Position numbers and translations under genes: made by a program. From Sporomusaceae bacterium FL31 (GTDB lineage: Bacteria > Bacillota > Negativicutes > DSM-1736 > Dendrosporobacteraceae): a stretch of DNA of 64,000 nt. Where the stretch lies: the NCBI GenBank assembly GCA_003990955.1, contig BIFV01000010.1, forward strand, positions 287,771 to 351,770. Reading direction: 5' to 3'. The notes under the pieces are model-generated. The model was given only the letters and a program-made list of their open reading frames with translations. It did not search any database and was not told where the DNA came from. Within the stretch, counting starts at the first letter, position 1. Every line of letters starts with the position of its first letter. Positions 47,585-58,221 of the stretch are shown piece after piece.

Positions 47585-50020
47585 GTGGATTTTGGTTTAG
47601 GTAAGGTTTTACCTGTGCGTATTGAAGAGGAAATGAAAAATTCCTACATTGATTACGCAATGAGTGTTATTGTTATGCGGGCTCTGCCAGATGTCCGTGA
47701 CGGTTTAAAGCCTGTCCATCGACGGATTCTTTATGCGATGCATGAAGCCGGGATGGCTCCTAATAAACCGTATAAAAAATCGGCCCGTATTGTTGGGGAA
47801 GTACTAGGTAAGTATCACCCTCATGGTGATTCTTCCGTATATGATGCCATTGTAAGAATGGCTCAGCCTTTTTCAACCCGCTATCTGTTGGTTGACGGGC
47901 ATGGTAACTTTGGTTCGGTTGACGGTGATTCGGCAGCAGCGATGCGTTACACTGAAGTTCGGATGTCGCGTATTTCGGAAGCCATGTTGGATGATATCGA
48001 AAAAGATACCGTCGATTTTGCACCAAACTATGACGAATCTTTAAAAGAACCGAAAGTATTGCCAGCAAAGATTCCTAATCTGCTGGTAAACGGTTCATCC
48101 GGTATTGCTGTTGGGATGGCCACCAATATACCGCCGCATAATCTGGGCGAAGTCATTGATGGTTTAATGCTGATGATTGAGAACCCGAATGTAACCATTC
48201 AGGAACTCATGATGGTCATCAAGGGTCCAGACTTTCCGACAGGCGGTCTTATTTTAGGCCAAGAAGGAATCAAGCTGGCGTATACCACTGGGCGGGGTGT
48301 AGTCAAGATGCGTGCCCAGGCTCGCATTGAGAGAATGTCTAATGGCAAGCCTCGAATTCTGGTTTCTGAGATCCCTTATCAAGTCAATAAAGCTAGGCTT
48401 ATTGAGAAAATCGCTGATTTAGTCAGAGATAAGATTGTCGATGGAATCACCGATCTTCGGGATGAGAGTGACCGTACCGGGATGCGTATTGTGATTGAGC
48501 TGCGCCGGGATGTAAATCCTGATGTTGTGCTCAATCAACTATATAAACATACCCAGCTGCAGGAGACCTTTGGTATTATCATGCTGGCTCTAGTTGACGG
48601 CAGACCACGTGTCTTGAACCTGCACGAAGTGCTGTATTATTATCTCGAACATCAAAAAGATGTAATTGTCCGCCGAACTAAATACGAATTAGATAAGGCT
48701 AGAGCCAGAGCGCATATTTTAGAAGGTTTAAAAATCGCCCTGGATCATTTAGATGCTGTCATTAGTACAATCCGTGGATCTAAAACGGTTGATATTGCGC
48801 GTGCAGCGTTAATTGACGGGTTTGATTTATCGGAAAAACAAGCTCAAGCCATCCTTGATTTGCGTCTGCAACGCTTGACTGGTTTAGAGCGGGAAAAAAT
48901 TGAGCAAGAATACAAAGATATTTTAGAAACGATTGAATGGCTGGAATCGGTCTTGGCTGACGAGAATAAAGTCTTAGGTCTGATCAAAGATGAATTATTA
49001 GATGTCAAAAAGCGCTTTGCTGATGAACGGCGTACTGTGATTACCAGTGATGTATCCAAATTGCAGGTGGAAGATTTAATTGCTGAAGAAGATATTGTAA
49101 TTACTTTAACTCATGGCAATTATATCAAGCGTCTGCCTGTGGATACCTACCGCAATCAAAAACGGGGCGGGCGTGGTGTCACTGGTATGGGCACCAAAGA
49201 AGAAGATTTTGTTGAGCATTTATTTGTTACGACAACACATCACAACATCTTATTCTTTACCAACCGTGGCCGCGTATATCGTCTTAAGGGCTATGAAATT
49301 CCTGAAGCCAGCCGGACAGCAAAGGGAACGTCTATCGTTAACCTGCTGCCGCTAGAAGCCAAAGAGAAGATTACAGCCGTAATCCCAATCAAAGAATTTA
49401 CCAATCGCAAGTTCTTGTTTATGGCCACTCAAAAGGGTATTGTCAAGAAAACTGAGCTGATGGAATTTGACACTGCACGTAAAACAGGGTTGATTGCCAT
49501 CTCCTTGGATGAAGATGATGATTTGATTGGTGTAAAACTTACGAATGGGGATCAGCATGTTATCCTGGGTACCCGGGAAGGCTTGGCAATATCGTTTCCA
49601 GAAACCGATGTTCGCTCTATGGGACGGACTGCGCACGGCGTAAGAGGTATCCGTTTACAAGACGCCGACTTGGTTGTTGGTATGGATACCATCCGCAAAG
49701 AAGGCGAAGTGCTTACCGTAACCGAAGAAGGTTATGGCAAGCGGACACCGGCTGCAGAATACCGCAACCAGTCCAGAGGCGGTAAGGGTGTCATTAATAC
49801 AAAAGTTACCGACAAAACCGGACAGGTCGTTGGCTTGAAAGTGGTTCGTCCGGGTCTGGAGCTGATGCTTATTACAACCGAGGGTATCGTTATTCGTATT
49901 GACGTTGATGAGATCTCTGTAATTAGCCGCAATACTCAGGGTGTTAAACTAATGAAAACTGGTGAAAAAGATAAAGTTGTTGCATTGGCATCGGTTGAAA
50001 AGAAAGCCGATAGTGATTAA
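47585..50020 (+). CDS. gyrA: DNA gyrase subunit A
   Basis: 811 residues. N-terminal breakage-reunion region with [23 protein letters not shown] sequence (here [20 protein letters not shown]), [19 protein letters not shown] and the catalytic Tyr in [11 protein letters not shown]. The GyrA box is present as [10 protein letters not shown], which distinguishes it from ParC. At the quinolone pocket Ser83 and Asp87 equivalents are retained and residue 84 is Ser. The start is GTG after GAGGTG. gyrB is not adjacent in this window; the gene stands alone with its own promoter and terminator. Confidence 0.95.
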   Translation: MDFGLGKVLPVRIEEEMKNSYIDYAMSVIVMRALPDVRDGLKPVHRRILYAMHEAGMAPNKPYKKSARIVGEVLGKYHPHGDSSVYDAIVRMAQPFSTRYLLVDGHGNFGSVDGDSAAAMRYTEVRMSRISEAMLDDIEKDTVDFAPNYDESLKEPKVLPAKIPNLLVNGSSGIAVGMATNIPPHNLGEVIDGLMLMIENPNVTIQELMMVIKGPDFPTGGLILGQEGIKLAYTTGRGVVKMRAQARIERMSNGKPRILVSEIPYQVNKARLIEKIADLVRDKIVDGITDLRDESDRTGMRIVIELRRDVNPDVVLNQLYKHTQLQETFGIIMLALVDGRPRVLNLHEVLYYYLEHQKDVIVRRTKYELDKARARAHILEGLKIALDHLDAVISTIRGSKTVDIARAALIDGFDLSEKQAQAILDLRLQRLTGLEREKIEQEYKDILETIEWLESVLADENKVLGLIKDELLDVKKRFADERRTVITSDVSKLQVEDLIAEEDIVITLTHGNYIKRLPVDTYRNQKRGGRGVTGMGTKEEDFVEHLFVTTTHHNILFFTNRGRVYRLKGYEIPEASRTAKGTSIVNLLPLEAKEKITAVIPIKEFTNRKFLFMATQKGIVKKTELMEFDTARKTGLIAISLDEDDDLIGVKLTNGDQHVILGTREGLAISFPETDVRSMGRTAHGVRGIRLQDADLVVGMDTIRKEGEVLTVTEEGYGKRTPAAEYRNQSRGGKGVINTKVTDKTGQVVGLKVVRPGLELMLITTEGIVIRIDVDEISVISRNTQGVKLMKTGEKDKVVALASVEKKADSD

Positions 50021-50028
50021 ATGCTTTT

Positions 50029-50072
50029 AAAAGGCTGTGAGCAGGAATCATCCTGTTCACAGCCTTTTTTTC
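50029..50072 (+). terminator. Terminator of gyrA
   Basis: AAAAGGCTGTGAGCAGGA (50029-50046) / TCCTGTTCACAGCCTTTT (50051-50068), one G-U pair, loop ATCA, then T-run. Confidence 0.9.
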
Positions 50073-50180
50073 TAAAAAGATGCTGTGCTTATTATACATA
50101 ATAGAATAAATCTATATAAAAGCCTGAATTTGGTATATAAAGTTATTATAAATAATATATCAATTATAGTGGTTTTTTGA

Positions 50181-50206
50181 TATAATCATCCTTGACTAAC
50201 CAGTCA
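50181..50206 (+). promoter_or_regulatory. -10 element and TetR-like operator of the RND operon
   Basis: TATAAT (50181-50186) is followed by TGACT-AACC-AGTCA (50193-50206), a short inverted repeat of the kind recognised by TetR/AcrR regulators of RND pumps. No regulator gene is adjacent, so control in trans is inferred. Confidence 0.55.
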
Positions 50207-50235
50207 GTTTGAGTGGAAATTAGAAAGGATGAGCT

Positions 50236-51366
50236 ATGGTGCTTATGGGAAATAAGAAAAGAATCGCGTTAATACTTGCCGTAGCCGTCATATTTACCGG
50301 CATAATCGGCTATCGTATTTATGGCAATGTTTCGGCCAATAAGGCCCGCGCCGAAAATATGGCGAAAAGCAAAACTGTTGCTGTTCAGGTAGCGCAAATC
50401 GGTCGACGTGATATTAATCCGACTATGACATTTTCTGCGAGCCTTGATCCTGTGTGGAGCGCAGATATTTCTTCAAAAGTGGATGGCAGAATTAATATTC
50501 TCGATGTTAATGAAGGGGATAGAGTTGAAGCTGGGGCTGTTGTAGCTGCCCTTGAAACCAACGATTTACAGGCACAGGTTATCCAGGCTCAGGGTAATCT
50601 ATTGGCGGCTCAGTCAGGTTTGGAGCAGGCAGAATTAGATTATAACCGCTATGCGGCATTGGCTGAACAGGGAGCTGTTTCGGCACAAATGCTGGATAAT
50701 GCCAGAACAAAACGTGATTCTAGTGCTGGCCAAGTAAAAGCGGCACAAGGTTCATTGAATTTAATGCAAGAAAAATTAAATAATGCAAATGTTGTCACAC
50801 CACGCAGTGGTGTAATCACTAAGCGGTTTATGCAGGCAGGAACCTTTGCACGTGCAGGCTCAGCGCTGGTCACTGTTGCTGATACTTCGACCTTGCTGGC
50901 TAAAGCTACTGTAGGTGAATCGCAAGTAGGCAGCCTAACCGTTGGCTCTAATGTTGCGGTGCGCGTTGATGCATTAGCTGGACAGACCTTTGAGGGTGTT
51001 ATCACTCGCATATCGCCGATGGCTGCATTACCGGCGCGTACCTTTACAGCTGAAATCAGCGTACCGAATGATAAAGCGATGCTAAAAGCAGGCATGTTTG
51101 CCAAAGTTGAGGTTCCAACCCAAGTTCATGCTGGTGTTCTGGCAGTCCCGGAAACAGCCTTGGTGATGCGTGAAGATCAAAAAACTGTTTATGTTGTTGG
51201 GGCTGACAATAAAGTCCAACAGCGTGTCTTAACAGTTGGCTTTGTTGATGGTGGCTGGGTTGAAGTTCTTGAAGGTGTTCAAGAAGGAGAAACCATTGTT
51301 ACTGCAGGGCAAAACAAACTCAGAGATGGAGTTGAAATTACTCCGACTGGGGATGGTGGTCAATAA
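50236..51366 (+). CDS. RND efflux periplasmic adaptor (AcrA/MexA-like)
   Basis: 376 residues. N-terminal signal anchor (RIALILAVAVIFTGIIGYRIY), a barrel-sandwich start VDGRINILDVNEGDRVEAG, a short coiled-coil hairpin (about 110-190), the matching lipoyl half TPRSGVITKRFMQAGTF and a membrane-proximal domain. It links an RND transporter to an outer-membrane pore, which requires a diderm envelope. AAGGA lies 6 bases upstream of the ATG. The RND gene starts overlapping the stop (TAATG). Confidence 0.92.
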   Translation: MVLMGNKKRIALILAVAVIFTGIIGYRIYGNVSANKARAENMAKSKTVAVQVAQIGRRDINPTMTFSASLDPVWSADISSKVDGRINILDVNEGDRVEAGAVVAALETNDLQAQVIQAQGNLLAAQSGLEQAELDYNRYAALAEQGAVSAQMLDNARTKRDSSAGQVKAAQGSLNLMQEKLNNANVVTPRSGVITKRFMQAGTFARAGSALVTVADTSTLLAKATVGESQVGSLTVGSNVAVRVDALAGQTFEGVITRISPMAALPARTFTAEISVPNDKAMLKAGMFAKVEVPTQVHAGVLAVPETALVMREDQKTVYVVGADNKVQQRVLTVGFVDGGWVEVLEGVQEGETIVTAGQNKLRDGVEITPTGDGGQ

Positions 51367-54300
51367 TGGGAGCCATTGCAACTTTTATTAAGCGTCCCGT
51401 CTTTACCCTGATGCTGGTTATGCTGCTGGTGGTTTTTGGGGCGGGGGCTTATCCAAGTCTCGGGATTGACTTATATCCTGATGTCGATTTTCCGTTAGTT
51501 AGTGTCTCGGTTTCATTTCCTGGCGCTTCACCGGAAGAGATGGAAAGCTTGATTACCAAGCCGGTCGAAGATGCGGTCAGTTCTCTTTCGGGGATTAAAA
51601 ATTTGTCATCCGTAACCCGTGAAGGCTCGTCTCAGACTACCATTGAGTTTGAGTTTGGGACAGATCCGAAGCTTGCAGCGAATGAAGTTAGGGAGAAGGT
51701 CGCCGGTGCGCGGCGCAGACTGCCGGATGGTATTGATGAACCGGTTGTTCAGCGCTTTGACATGTCGGCCCAGGCTATTGCCACCTTTAGTTTATCTTCC
51801 GAAACTCGCAGCCCGGGCGAGATAAGAAAACTGGCTACTGATCTTGTAAAAGATGAGTTGCAGCGGATTGATGGTGTGGCCAATGTAAATATTTATGGCT
51901 CATCTGACCGGGAAATTGGCGTTACTGTAGATTCTAATAAACTGGCTGCTTATAAAATATCGATGGCTCAGATTCTTGATGCTGTGAACAGCCAGAATCT
52001 GAATGCACCTGGTGGGCGGGTATCGCAAAATGGTACTCAGCTGACAGTGAGAACTATCGGGAAATATAAGACAGTTGGCGATATTCAGAATGTGATCGTA
52101 GCCAACCAAGACGGGCGGCTGATTCGCTTAAGTGACGTGGCCACTGTCACCGATGGCTGGGCGGAAGAAACCGTTATGGCCCGTACAAACGGATCACCCA
52201 GTGTTTTGATTTCAGTACAAAAACAATCAGGTACCAATACTGTTAATGTTGCCGATCATGTGAAACAAGCAGTAAGCAGCATGCAAGAAAAATTACCGCC
52301 TGATGTTAAGATTTCTATTACCAATGACAGTTCAGTCTATATTAAAGATAGTGTTCATGATGTATTGATGTCACTATTTTTTGGTGGACTGTTAGCGGTT
52401 ATTATTACGTTTCTGTTTCTGCAAAACACGAGAGCAACGATCATTGGTGCTTTGGCCATCCCGACTTCAATTGTTGCCACCTTTTTCTTAATGAAGTCGA
52501 TGCATTTTACACTCAATACCATGTCGCTTATGGGCCTTAGTTTAGCGGTCGGTATTCTGATTGATGACGCGATCGTGGTTATTGAAAACGTGTTCCGGCA
52601 CATGGAGCAAGGCAAATCGGCCTATGAAGCGGCAAGAGATGGTACTTCTGAAATTGCTCTTGCTGTTATGGCAACCACTTTGTCTATTCTGGCTGTTTTC
52701 GTTCCGGTCGGCAGTATGAGTGGTATTATTGGGCAATACTTCAAACAGTTTGGTTTGACTGTAGCCTTTGCGGTTGCATTCTCACTGTTTGTAGCTTTTA
52801 CACTGACTCCAATGCTGTCAGCCCATTGGCTGAAACCTGAGCATGGTCAGTCTCATGAGCCGACAGGGATACGCCGTAAGCTAAAACAATTGCTGGATAA
52901 GTTTGAAGCAGGCTTTTTGATGCTGCAACAAAGTTATCGCAAGTTATTGGCATGGGCGCTGGAAAGACCGAAAAAGCTGGTAGCGGTAGCTGTGCTTTCA
53001 CTCTTTGCCAACTTCTTACTCATGCCTTTCCTTGGCACTGAATTTCAGCCTACCTACGATTCCGGTGAATTCAGCGTCAGCTTGACTGCTCCGGCAGGCA
53101 CCTCGCTTGAAAAAATGCGGGAACTTATTGAACCCATTGAGGAAACCGTGCTGGCCATCCCTGAGAAAGACATCGCTTATGTAACCATTGGCTCCGGCGG
53201 TTACAATAAAGCTTCCATTGGGGTGAAATTGGTCTCCAGCAGTCAGCGCTCCCGCTCCATGAATCAAATTATGGATGGGCTAAGACATGAGTTTGCTAAT
53301 GTTGGCGATCTCAAGGTCGTTGTGTCGACCAGTCAGGGCGTGGGACGCGGTAATTCCAGTCCAGTTCAGGTCGCTTTCCGGGGGGCTGACTTGGATGAAT
53401 TAAATAAATTGGCTCAGGAATTAGCTGAGAAGCTTAAACAAGTTCCCGGAACGGTCGATGTCGATATATCAAGTGAACAGTCATCACCAGAAGTACAGGT
53501 TAAACTGGACACGCTTAAAATGAGTGATGCGGGTCTGGATGCTTCAACCGTAGCAAATACTGTGCAAATGGCTTTCTTAGGCGGTACAACCCGCAATCAA
53601 TATAGTGCCGGTGATAAAGACTATCAGATTCGCGTACAGCTGGAAAGTCAAAGCCGGACAGATATTGCTGATGTTTCCAATCTGCTTATTGCTTCGAAAA
53701 GCGGTAATTTCGTGAGATTGGGCGATGTCGCCGCAGTAGAGCTTTCTTCCGGTCCAAGCCAGATTAACCGTGAAGCTCGTCAGCGGCAGGTCATCGTATA
53801 TTCTAACGTTGTTGGAGCATCAGCAGGGGAAATCATGAATAAAGCTGAGGCTATTGCCAAAGATATGACCATGCCTACAGGCTATAGTTACCGTTTTGTT
53901 GGTCAGGCCCAAACTATGCAAGATTCATTTATGGAAATTGCTAAATCGCTGGCCTTGGCTGTAGTGCTGATCTATATGGTATTGGCAGCTCAGTTTGAAA
54001 GCTTTATTCATCCGTTTACCATTATGTTATCCTTACCGTTTTCGCTGACCGGTGCTATCTTAGGCTTGCTGATAGCAGGGCAGACGATTAACATTATGTC
54101 ACTCATTGGGATCATCATGCTGATGGGCCTTGTGACTAAGAATGCTATTCTGCTTGTCGATTACACCAATCAATTGCGGGAACAGGGAATGAATCTGGCG
54201 GATGCCTTAATTGAGGCAGGCAGTGTCCGCTTACGGCCAATTCTGATGACTACAGCAGCGATGATCTTTGGTATGCTGCCTATTGCCTTGGGAATTGGTG

Positions 54301-54455
54301 CTGGAGCTGAACTTCGTCAGTCCATGGGGGTTGTGCTTGTAGGGGGCTTAATTACCTCAACAGTATTAACGCTGATTGTGGTTCCACTTGTTTATCTATT
54401 GATTGATGGTCTTAAAGAGCGTTTTAGCAGCCGAAAAAGTGATAAGGCGGTATAA
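51366..54455 (+). CDS. RND-family multidrug/efflux transporter (AcrB/HAE1-like)
   Basis: 1029 residues, full RND length. Twelve membrane helices and two large periplasmic loops; the proton-relay acidic pair is present in VGILIDDAIVVIENVF and the essential Lys in MLMGLVTKNAILLVDYTN. N-terminal IKRPVFTLMLVMLLVVFG and ASPEEMESLITKPVEDAV are typical of HAE1 members. It starts one base inside the adaptor stop. An outer-membrane TolC-like partner is not encoded here. Substrate unknown; drug, bile-salt or lipid export are typical. Confidence 0.94.
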   Translation: MGAIATFIKRPVFTLMLVMLLVVFGAGAYPSLGIDLYPDVDFPLVSVSVSFPGASPEEMESLITKPVEDAVSSLSGIKNLSSVTREGSSQTTIEFEFGTDPKLAANEVREKVAGARRRLPDGIDEPVVQRFDMSAQAIATFSLSSETRSPGEIRKLATDLVKDELQRIDGVANVNIYGSSDREIGVTVDSNKLAAYKISMAQILDAVNSQNLNAPGGRVSQNGTQLTVRTIGKYKTVGDIQNVIVANQDGRLIRLSDVATVTDGWAEETVMARTNGSPSVLISVQKQSGTNTVNVADHVKQAVSSMQEKLPPDVKISITNDSSVYIKDSVHDVLMSLFFGGLLAVIITFLFLQNTRATIIGALAIPTSIVATFFLMKSMHFTLNTMSLMGLSLAVGILIDDAIVVIENVFRHMEQGKSAYEAARDGTSEIALAVMATTLSILAVFVPVGSMSGIIGQYFKQFGLTVAFAVAFSLFVAFTLTPMLSAHWLKPEHGQSHEPTGIRRKLKQLLDKFEAGFLMLQQSYRKLLAWALERPKKLVAVAVLSLFANFLLMPFLGTEFQPTYDSGEFSVSLTAPAGTSLEKMRELIEPIEETVLAIPEKDIAYVTIGSGGYNKASIGVKLVSSSQRSRSMNQIMDGLRHEFANVGDLKVVVSTSQGVGRGNSSPVQVAFRGADLDELNKLAQELAEKLKQVPGTVDVDISSEQSSPEVQVKLDTLKMSDAGLDASTVANTVQMAFLGGTTRNQYSAGDKDYQIRVQLESQSRTDIADVSNLLIASKSGNFVRLGDVAAVELSSGPSQINREARQRQVIVYSNVVGASAGEIMNKAEAIAKDMTMPTGYSYRFVGQAQTMQDSFMEIAKSLALAVVLIYMVLAAQFESFIHPFTIMLSLPFSLTGAILGLLIAGQTINIMSLIGIIMLMGLVTKNAILLVDYTNQLREQGMNLADALIEAGSVRLRPILMTTAAMIFGMLPIALGIGAGAELRQSMGVVLVGGLITSTVLTLIVVPLVYLLIDGLKERFSSRKSDKAV

Positions 54456-54485
54456 CAATCATTAATTTTGACAGGTAAATTATTT

Positions 54486-54530
54486 AACTGCCAGCAGAAT
54501 CTCGTTCAGAGAAGCTGCTGGCAGTTTTCT
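54486..54530 (+). terminator. Terminator of the RND operon
   Basis: CTGCCAGCAG (54488-54497) / CTGCTGGCAG (54515-54524), 10-base stem with 17-base loop, then TTTTCTTGTT. Confidence 0.8.
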
Positions 54531-54619
54531 TGTTGGTTAGGCTGCCCTTGCGTAATCTGGCTGGATTTACTATGATGGAGCTATATGAAATGTTTGGTAT
54601 TTTATAGGAGCGTGGTGTC

Positions 54620-55912
54620 TTGAATCAAAAGCAGTTTAAGTATCAGGTTGATGATGTCTTACCAGCGAAAGAGACTTTTTTATATGGTTTGCAGTGGCTG
54701 CTGGTTTTAGTTCCGCTAGTGCTTATTTTGGGGCAGGTCGGGGCTGGTTTGCATTATCCGCTTCATCCGCAGCTGCAACTTTTGTATCTGCAAAAAATGT
54801 TTTTTTCTACAGGCCTGGTCCTCATACTCCAACTGCTGTGGGGTCATAAACTTCCGGTTATTGTTGGGCCGGCATCTATTTTGTTATTGGGCATTATTGT
54901 TAACGCGGGAGCTACAGATGCCGTCTATTCATCGATTGCGTTATGTGGTGTGCTGTTAGCGTGTTTAGCAGCCGGGGGAATTCTCAAATGGCTGACAGAT
55001 TTTTTTACCATGAGGATTATCGGCATTGTGCTGCTGCTTATTTCCTTTACGTTATTGCCTACTGTGCTGCATTTCATTACTGCAGCGCCGGATTTTTCTT
55101 TCGGACAAGGCATATTCGCGGTTGGCTTAGTGCTTGTCATGCTGGCTGGTCAACGATTTTTACCAGAATTGCTGCGATCTACGATTATTGTTTGGGCTTT
55201 ACTAGCTGGCAGTGGTGCTTACTACTTGTTTTTTGAGCACCCTATCCCAGTCCAGATTGAGCCGGTTTCAATTGCTGCAGCCTGGCAATCGGTAGGTTTG
55301 GTTTTTGCAATGGATTGGTCAGTTTTCATTTCGTTCTTATTTTGCTTTATGGCGCTGACCGCAAATGACTTAGGATCGGTTCAGACGACAGCTGTGCTGT
55401 TGGGAAGATCTGATGCAGCTCAGCGAACAAAATGGGGGTTGGTTTTTACCGGACTGGGAAATGGCTTAGCCGGCATTCTTGGCGTACTAGGGCCGGTAAA
55501 TTATTCATTAAGTACGGGTGTGATTCTGGCATCAGGCTGTGCCTCTCGTTATCCCTTAATGGCAGCTGCAGTTGCGATGATGAGTCTTGCCTGCATTCCT
55601 GCTGTACTTTATGCTTTTTCTTATATTCCGTCTGTCGTGGTTGGCTCGCTGCTTTTTTATATGCTATGTGCCCAAATATCCGGCGGACTGGGCGTGTTGA
55701 GCAATACGTTAGTTCCCTACCGCTTTGAATTCGGAATTGTTGTTGGCGTACCGGTTCTGCTTGGAACTTGCATTGCCTTTTTGCCTGCTCCTATTGGAGC
55801 TGCTATTCCAAGCTTGTGGAGGCCGCTTGTTACCAATGGATTTGTGGTTGGTGTTACTGTGGCGATTATTCTAGAAAAATTATTACTGCCTGAAACGAGA
55901 AAGCTCACCTAA
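54620..55912 (+). CDS. Nucleobase:cation symporter-2 (uracil/xanthine permease family)
   Basis: 430 residues with twelve to fourteen helices. Family stretches include LPVIVGPASILLLG near helix 3, the acidic region VSIAAAWQSVGLVFAMDWS and FTGLGNGLAGILGVLGPVN followed by YSLSTGVILASGCASR. NCS2 transporters import purines or pyrimidines with a cation; substrate not decidable. TTG start, GGAG 9 bases before. It ends inside a terminator hairpin shared with the convergent aminotransferase. Confidence 0.86.
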   Translation: MNQKQFKYQVDDVLPAKETFLYGLQWLLVLVPLVLILGQVGAGLHYPLHPQLQLLYLQKMFFSTGLVLILQLLWGHKLPVIVGPASILLLGIIVNAGATDAVYSSIALCGVLLACLAAGGILKWLTDFFTMRIIGIVLLLISFTLLPTVLHFITAAPDFSFGQGIFAVGLVLVMLAGQRFLPELLRSTIIVWALLAGSGAYYLFFEHPIPVQIEPVSIAAAWQSVGLVFAMDWSVFISFLFCFMALTANDLGSVQTTAVLLGRSDAAQRTKWGLVFTGLGNGLAGILGVLGPVNYSLSTGVILASGCASRYPLMAAAVAMMSLACIPAVLYAFSYIPSVVVGSLLFYMLCAQISGGLGVLSNTLVPYRFEFGIVVGVPVLLGTCIAFLPAPIGAAIPSLWRPLVTNGFVVGVTVAIILEKLLLPETRKLT

Positions 55913-55925
55913 GGGTGAGCTTTTT
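55900..55925. terminator. Bidirectional terminator containing both stop codons
   Basis: AAAGCTCACC (55900-55909) / GGTGAGCTTT (55914-55923) with loop TAAG; T5 follows. The stem includes the last codons and stops of both convergent genes (TAA 55910-55912, minus-strand TAG 55911-55909). Confidence 0.85.
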
Positions 55926-57108
55926 GTTCTACAGCTTGCTTAATTTGCTGCAAGCCTTTGAGAATGTTTTCCTGGGAAGTTGCGTAGGAGAAGCGCAGAT
56001 ATTCATTGTTGTCTTGGTTGCTTTTAGCGCCAAAGGCGGTTCCTGGCAGTACGGCAACATCAGCATGATAGAGCAGGTATTGCTGAAGCTCTTTCGAAGT
56101 GCTGAAGCCAAGATTATGGCAAGCTGCTGTAACATTAGGATAAGCATAAAAGGCACCTTCCGGTACTTTACAAGAAAAGCCGCGGATTGCATTGAGTCCG
56201 TTTACGATGAGACTGCGTCTGGCTCTAAATTCTTCCAGCATGATTTGTACTGATTCTTGTGGTCCGGTTAGCGCCTCGATTCCGGCATATTGAATAAATG
56301 TATTGGTGCAAGACTCACAATTGGTTTCCAGACGAGTGAGCTGTTCGGCTAATTGTTCATTCATTACGCCATAGCCCAGCCGCCAGCCGGTCATTGCATA
56401 AGTTTTGGAGAAACCGTCTAAGATAATGGTGCGTTCCTTCATGCCCGGTAGGCTGCTGATGCTGTAGAACTTACCAGAATAAATAAGCCGGCTGTAAATT
56501 TCATCCGACAATACCCAAAGGTCATGTTTAATGGCCAGCTGAGCAATTGCTGCTAAGTTTTCTTTGGTGAGTACACCGCCGGTTGGATTTTGCGGGCTGT
56601 TTAATATAATTAGTTTTGTTTTTGGGGTAATCAGACTTTCCAAGTGCTCAGTATTAAAAGTAAAATTCTTTTCTTCCATGAGCGGGGCCGGCACTGGAAT
56701 GCCGCCGACAAATTTAATCACCGACTCATAAATTGGGAAGCCAGGATTCGGATAAATGACCTCATCCCCAGGATTGACTAAAGCATGAATGGTATAATAA
56801 ATGACTGGCTTGCCACCAGGCATGACAACAACTTCATTCGCCGTGACCGGTATATGACGGGTGGCGGTAATGTATTCGGCAATTGCCTCACGCAATGGCA
56901 GTATGCCATTGGAGGGGCCATAATGCGTGTTATTGCTATTAAGTGCATGAATACAGGCTTGTTTGATATTGGTTGGAGTATCAAAATCAGGCTCACCAAT
57001 AGCGAAGCTAATGATGTTACGACCACAGGCTTTTAGCTTGTTCACTTCAGCTAACACTTCAAAGGCATTTTCCATTCCTAGTAGACTAAGACGTTGGGCA
57101 ATTTCCAT
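55909..57108 (-). CDS. Class I/II PLP aminotransferase
   Basis: 399 residues from the ATG at 57108, after GGGGGG at 7 bases (the frame begins earlier but without ribosome site). PLP lysine in DGFSKTYAMTGWRLGYG, Asn/Pro loop NSPQNPTGGVLTKE, aspartate-binding region SDEIYSRLIY, and FAIGEPDFDTPTNIKQA at the start. It belongs to the aspartate/alanine aminotransferase fold type I, subgroup Iγ-like. The amino donor is not identified. It is convergent with the permease and divergent from the YitT gene. Confidence 0.9.
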   Translation of the reverse strand: MEIAQRLSLLGMENAFEVLAEVNKLKACGRNIISFAIGEPDFDTPTNIKQACIHALNSNNTHYGPSNGILPLREAIAEYITATRHIPVTANEVVVMPGGKPVIYYTIHALVNPGDEVIYPNPGFPIYESVIKFVGGIPVPAPLMEEKNFTFNTEHLESLITPKTKLIILNSPQNPTGGVLTKENLAAIAQLAIKHDLWVLSDEIYSRLIYSGKFYSISSLPGMKERTIILDGFSKTYAMTGWRLGYGVMNEQLAEQLTRLETNCESCTNTFIQYAGIEALTGPQESVQIMLEEFRARRSLIVNGLNAIRGFSCKVPEGAFYAYPNVTAACHNLGFSTSKELQQYLLYHADVAVLPGTAFGAKSNQDNNEYLRFSYATSQENILKGLQQIKQAVEQKAHP

Positions 57109-57232
57109 ACAAAAACCCCCCTGTTTTTCCAATGATTGGGCTTGACAAGCTGCTTAGTAATTATTCTAACATAGCAGCCAATTTTACTAAATGATGAATT
57201 TGTGTTAAAATATAAGCAAAGGAGGCGATTTA

Positions 57233-58093
57233 ATGCCAAAAAAACAAAATAAGCCGCTCACATATGTAAAAAAATATCTAATGCTCTTCCTAGGTGCGAT
57301 TATCACAGCGATAGGTCTCGAGATATTCTTAGTACCTAATAATATCATCGATGGCGGCGTTATTGGTATTTCGATTATGCTGAGCCACATTACGCATTTG
57401 CCCTTGAGCTTATTTATCGTAGTTCTTAATCTGCCATTTCTTTACCTCGGGTATATGCAAATCGGGAAGACATTTACCATTTCAACATTATTTGCTGTCT
57501 TGTCGCTATCCTATTGGGTATCTTTTTTTCTACCCATTCCAGGAGTAACCCAGGATCTTTTTTTAGCGGCGGTATTTGGCGGGATTGTTATTGGTGTTGG
57601 GGTCGGCCTGATTATTCGTTATGGCGGTTCCCTGGACGGTACTGAGATTGTAGCCATCATTTTAGACAGGCGAACCAGTTTCTCTGTTGGCGAGATGGTC
57701 ATGTTTATGAATCTCTTTATTCTTGGTTCAGCCGGTCTGGTGTTTGGCTGGAATAATGCCATGTATTCATTGGTTGCCTACTTTATTGCAGCCAAAGTGA
57801 TTGATGTGGTCATTGAAGGGTTAGATGAGTCTAAAGGAGTAATGATTGTTACTGACAATCCGGAAGAGATTGCCGATGCATTAATGGCCCGGCTGGGACG
57901 GGGGGTAACTGTGTTTCATGGAGAAGGCGGTTATACCGGTGAACCGAAAAAGGTCTTATATTCGGTAGTCACTCGATTAGAAGTAGCGAAATTAAAGACG
58001 ATTGTTCAGGAAAAAGACGAAAATGCGTTTGTTACCATTAGTGATGTTCATGACGTAATGGGCGGAAGAGTTAAGAAGAAGGCTATTCACTAA
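57233..58093 (+). CDS. YitT family membrane protein (DUF161/DUF2179)
   Basis: 286 residues: five or six helices (FLGAIITAIGLEIFL, SLFIVVLNLPFLYLGYM, FLAAVFGGIVIGVGVGLIIRYG) and a C-terminal cytoplasmic domain (about 205-280) with GVMIVTDNPEEIADAL and YSVVTRLEVAKLKTIV. The C-terminal fold resembles ACT-like ligand-binding domains. The family's role is unknown; members occur throughout Firmicutes. AAAGGAGG lies 7 bases before the ATG. Confidence 0.9.
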   Translation: MPKKQNKPLTYVKKYLMLFLGAIITAIGLEIFLVPNNIIDGGVIGISIMLSHITHLPLSLFIVVLNLPFLYLGYMQIGKTFTISTLFAVLSLSYWVSFFLPIPGVTQDLFLAAVFGGIVIGVGVGLIIRYGGSLDGTEIVAIILDRRTSFSVGEMVMFMNLFILGSAGLVFGWNNAMYSLVAYFIAAKVIDVVIEGLDESKGVMIVTDNPEEIADALMARLGRGVTVFHGEGGYTGEPKKVLYSVVTRLEVAKLKTIVQEKDENAFVTISDVHDVMGGRVKKKAIH

Positions 58094-58098
58094 GAGAC

Positions 58099-58140
58099 AA
58101 AGAGAGCACAGATTGCAGTGAAACAATCTGTACTCTCTTT
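58099..58140 (+). terminator. Terminator of the YitT gene
   Basis: AAAGAGAG-C-ACAGATTG (58099-58115) / CAATCTGT-A-CTCTCTTT (58124-58140), 16 paired bases with one internal mismatch, 8-base loop, T-run at the end. Confidence 0.8.
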
Positions 58141-58175
58141 AAGTGGTAGATCTGAAAATATTTACTGTAACAAAG

Positions 58176-58215
58176 AAACCCGGACTTGCTGCAGTCACGC
58201 AGTATGTCCGGGTTT
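58176..58215 (-). terminator. Terminator of the ABC-F gene
   Basis: AAACCCGGAC (58176-58185) / GTCCGGGTTT (58206-58215) with inner CTGC/GCAG pairing; on the minus strand the stem is followed by CTTTG and the hairpin lies 6 bases after the stop. Confidence 0.78.
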
Positions 58216-58221
58216 TACGGT

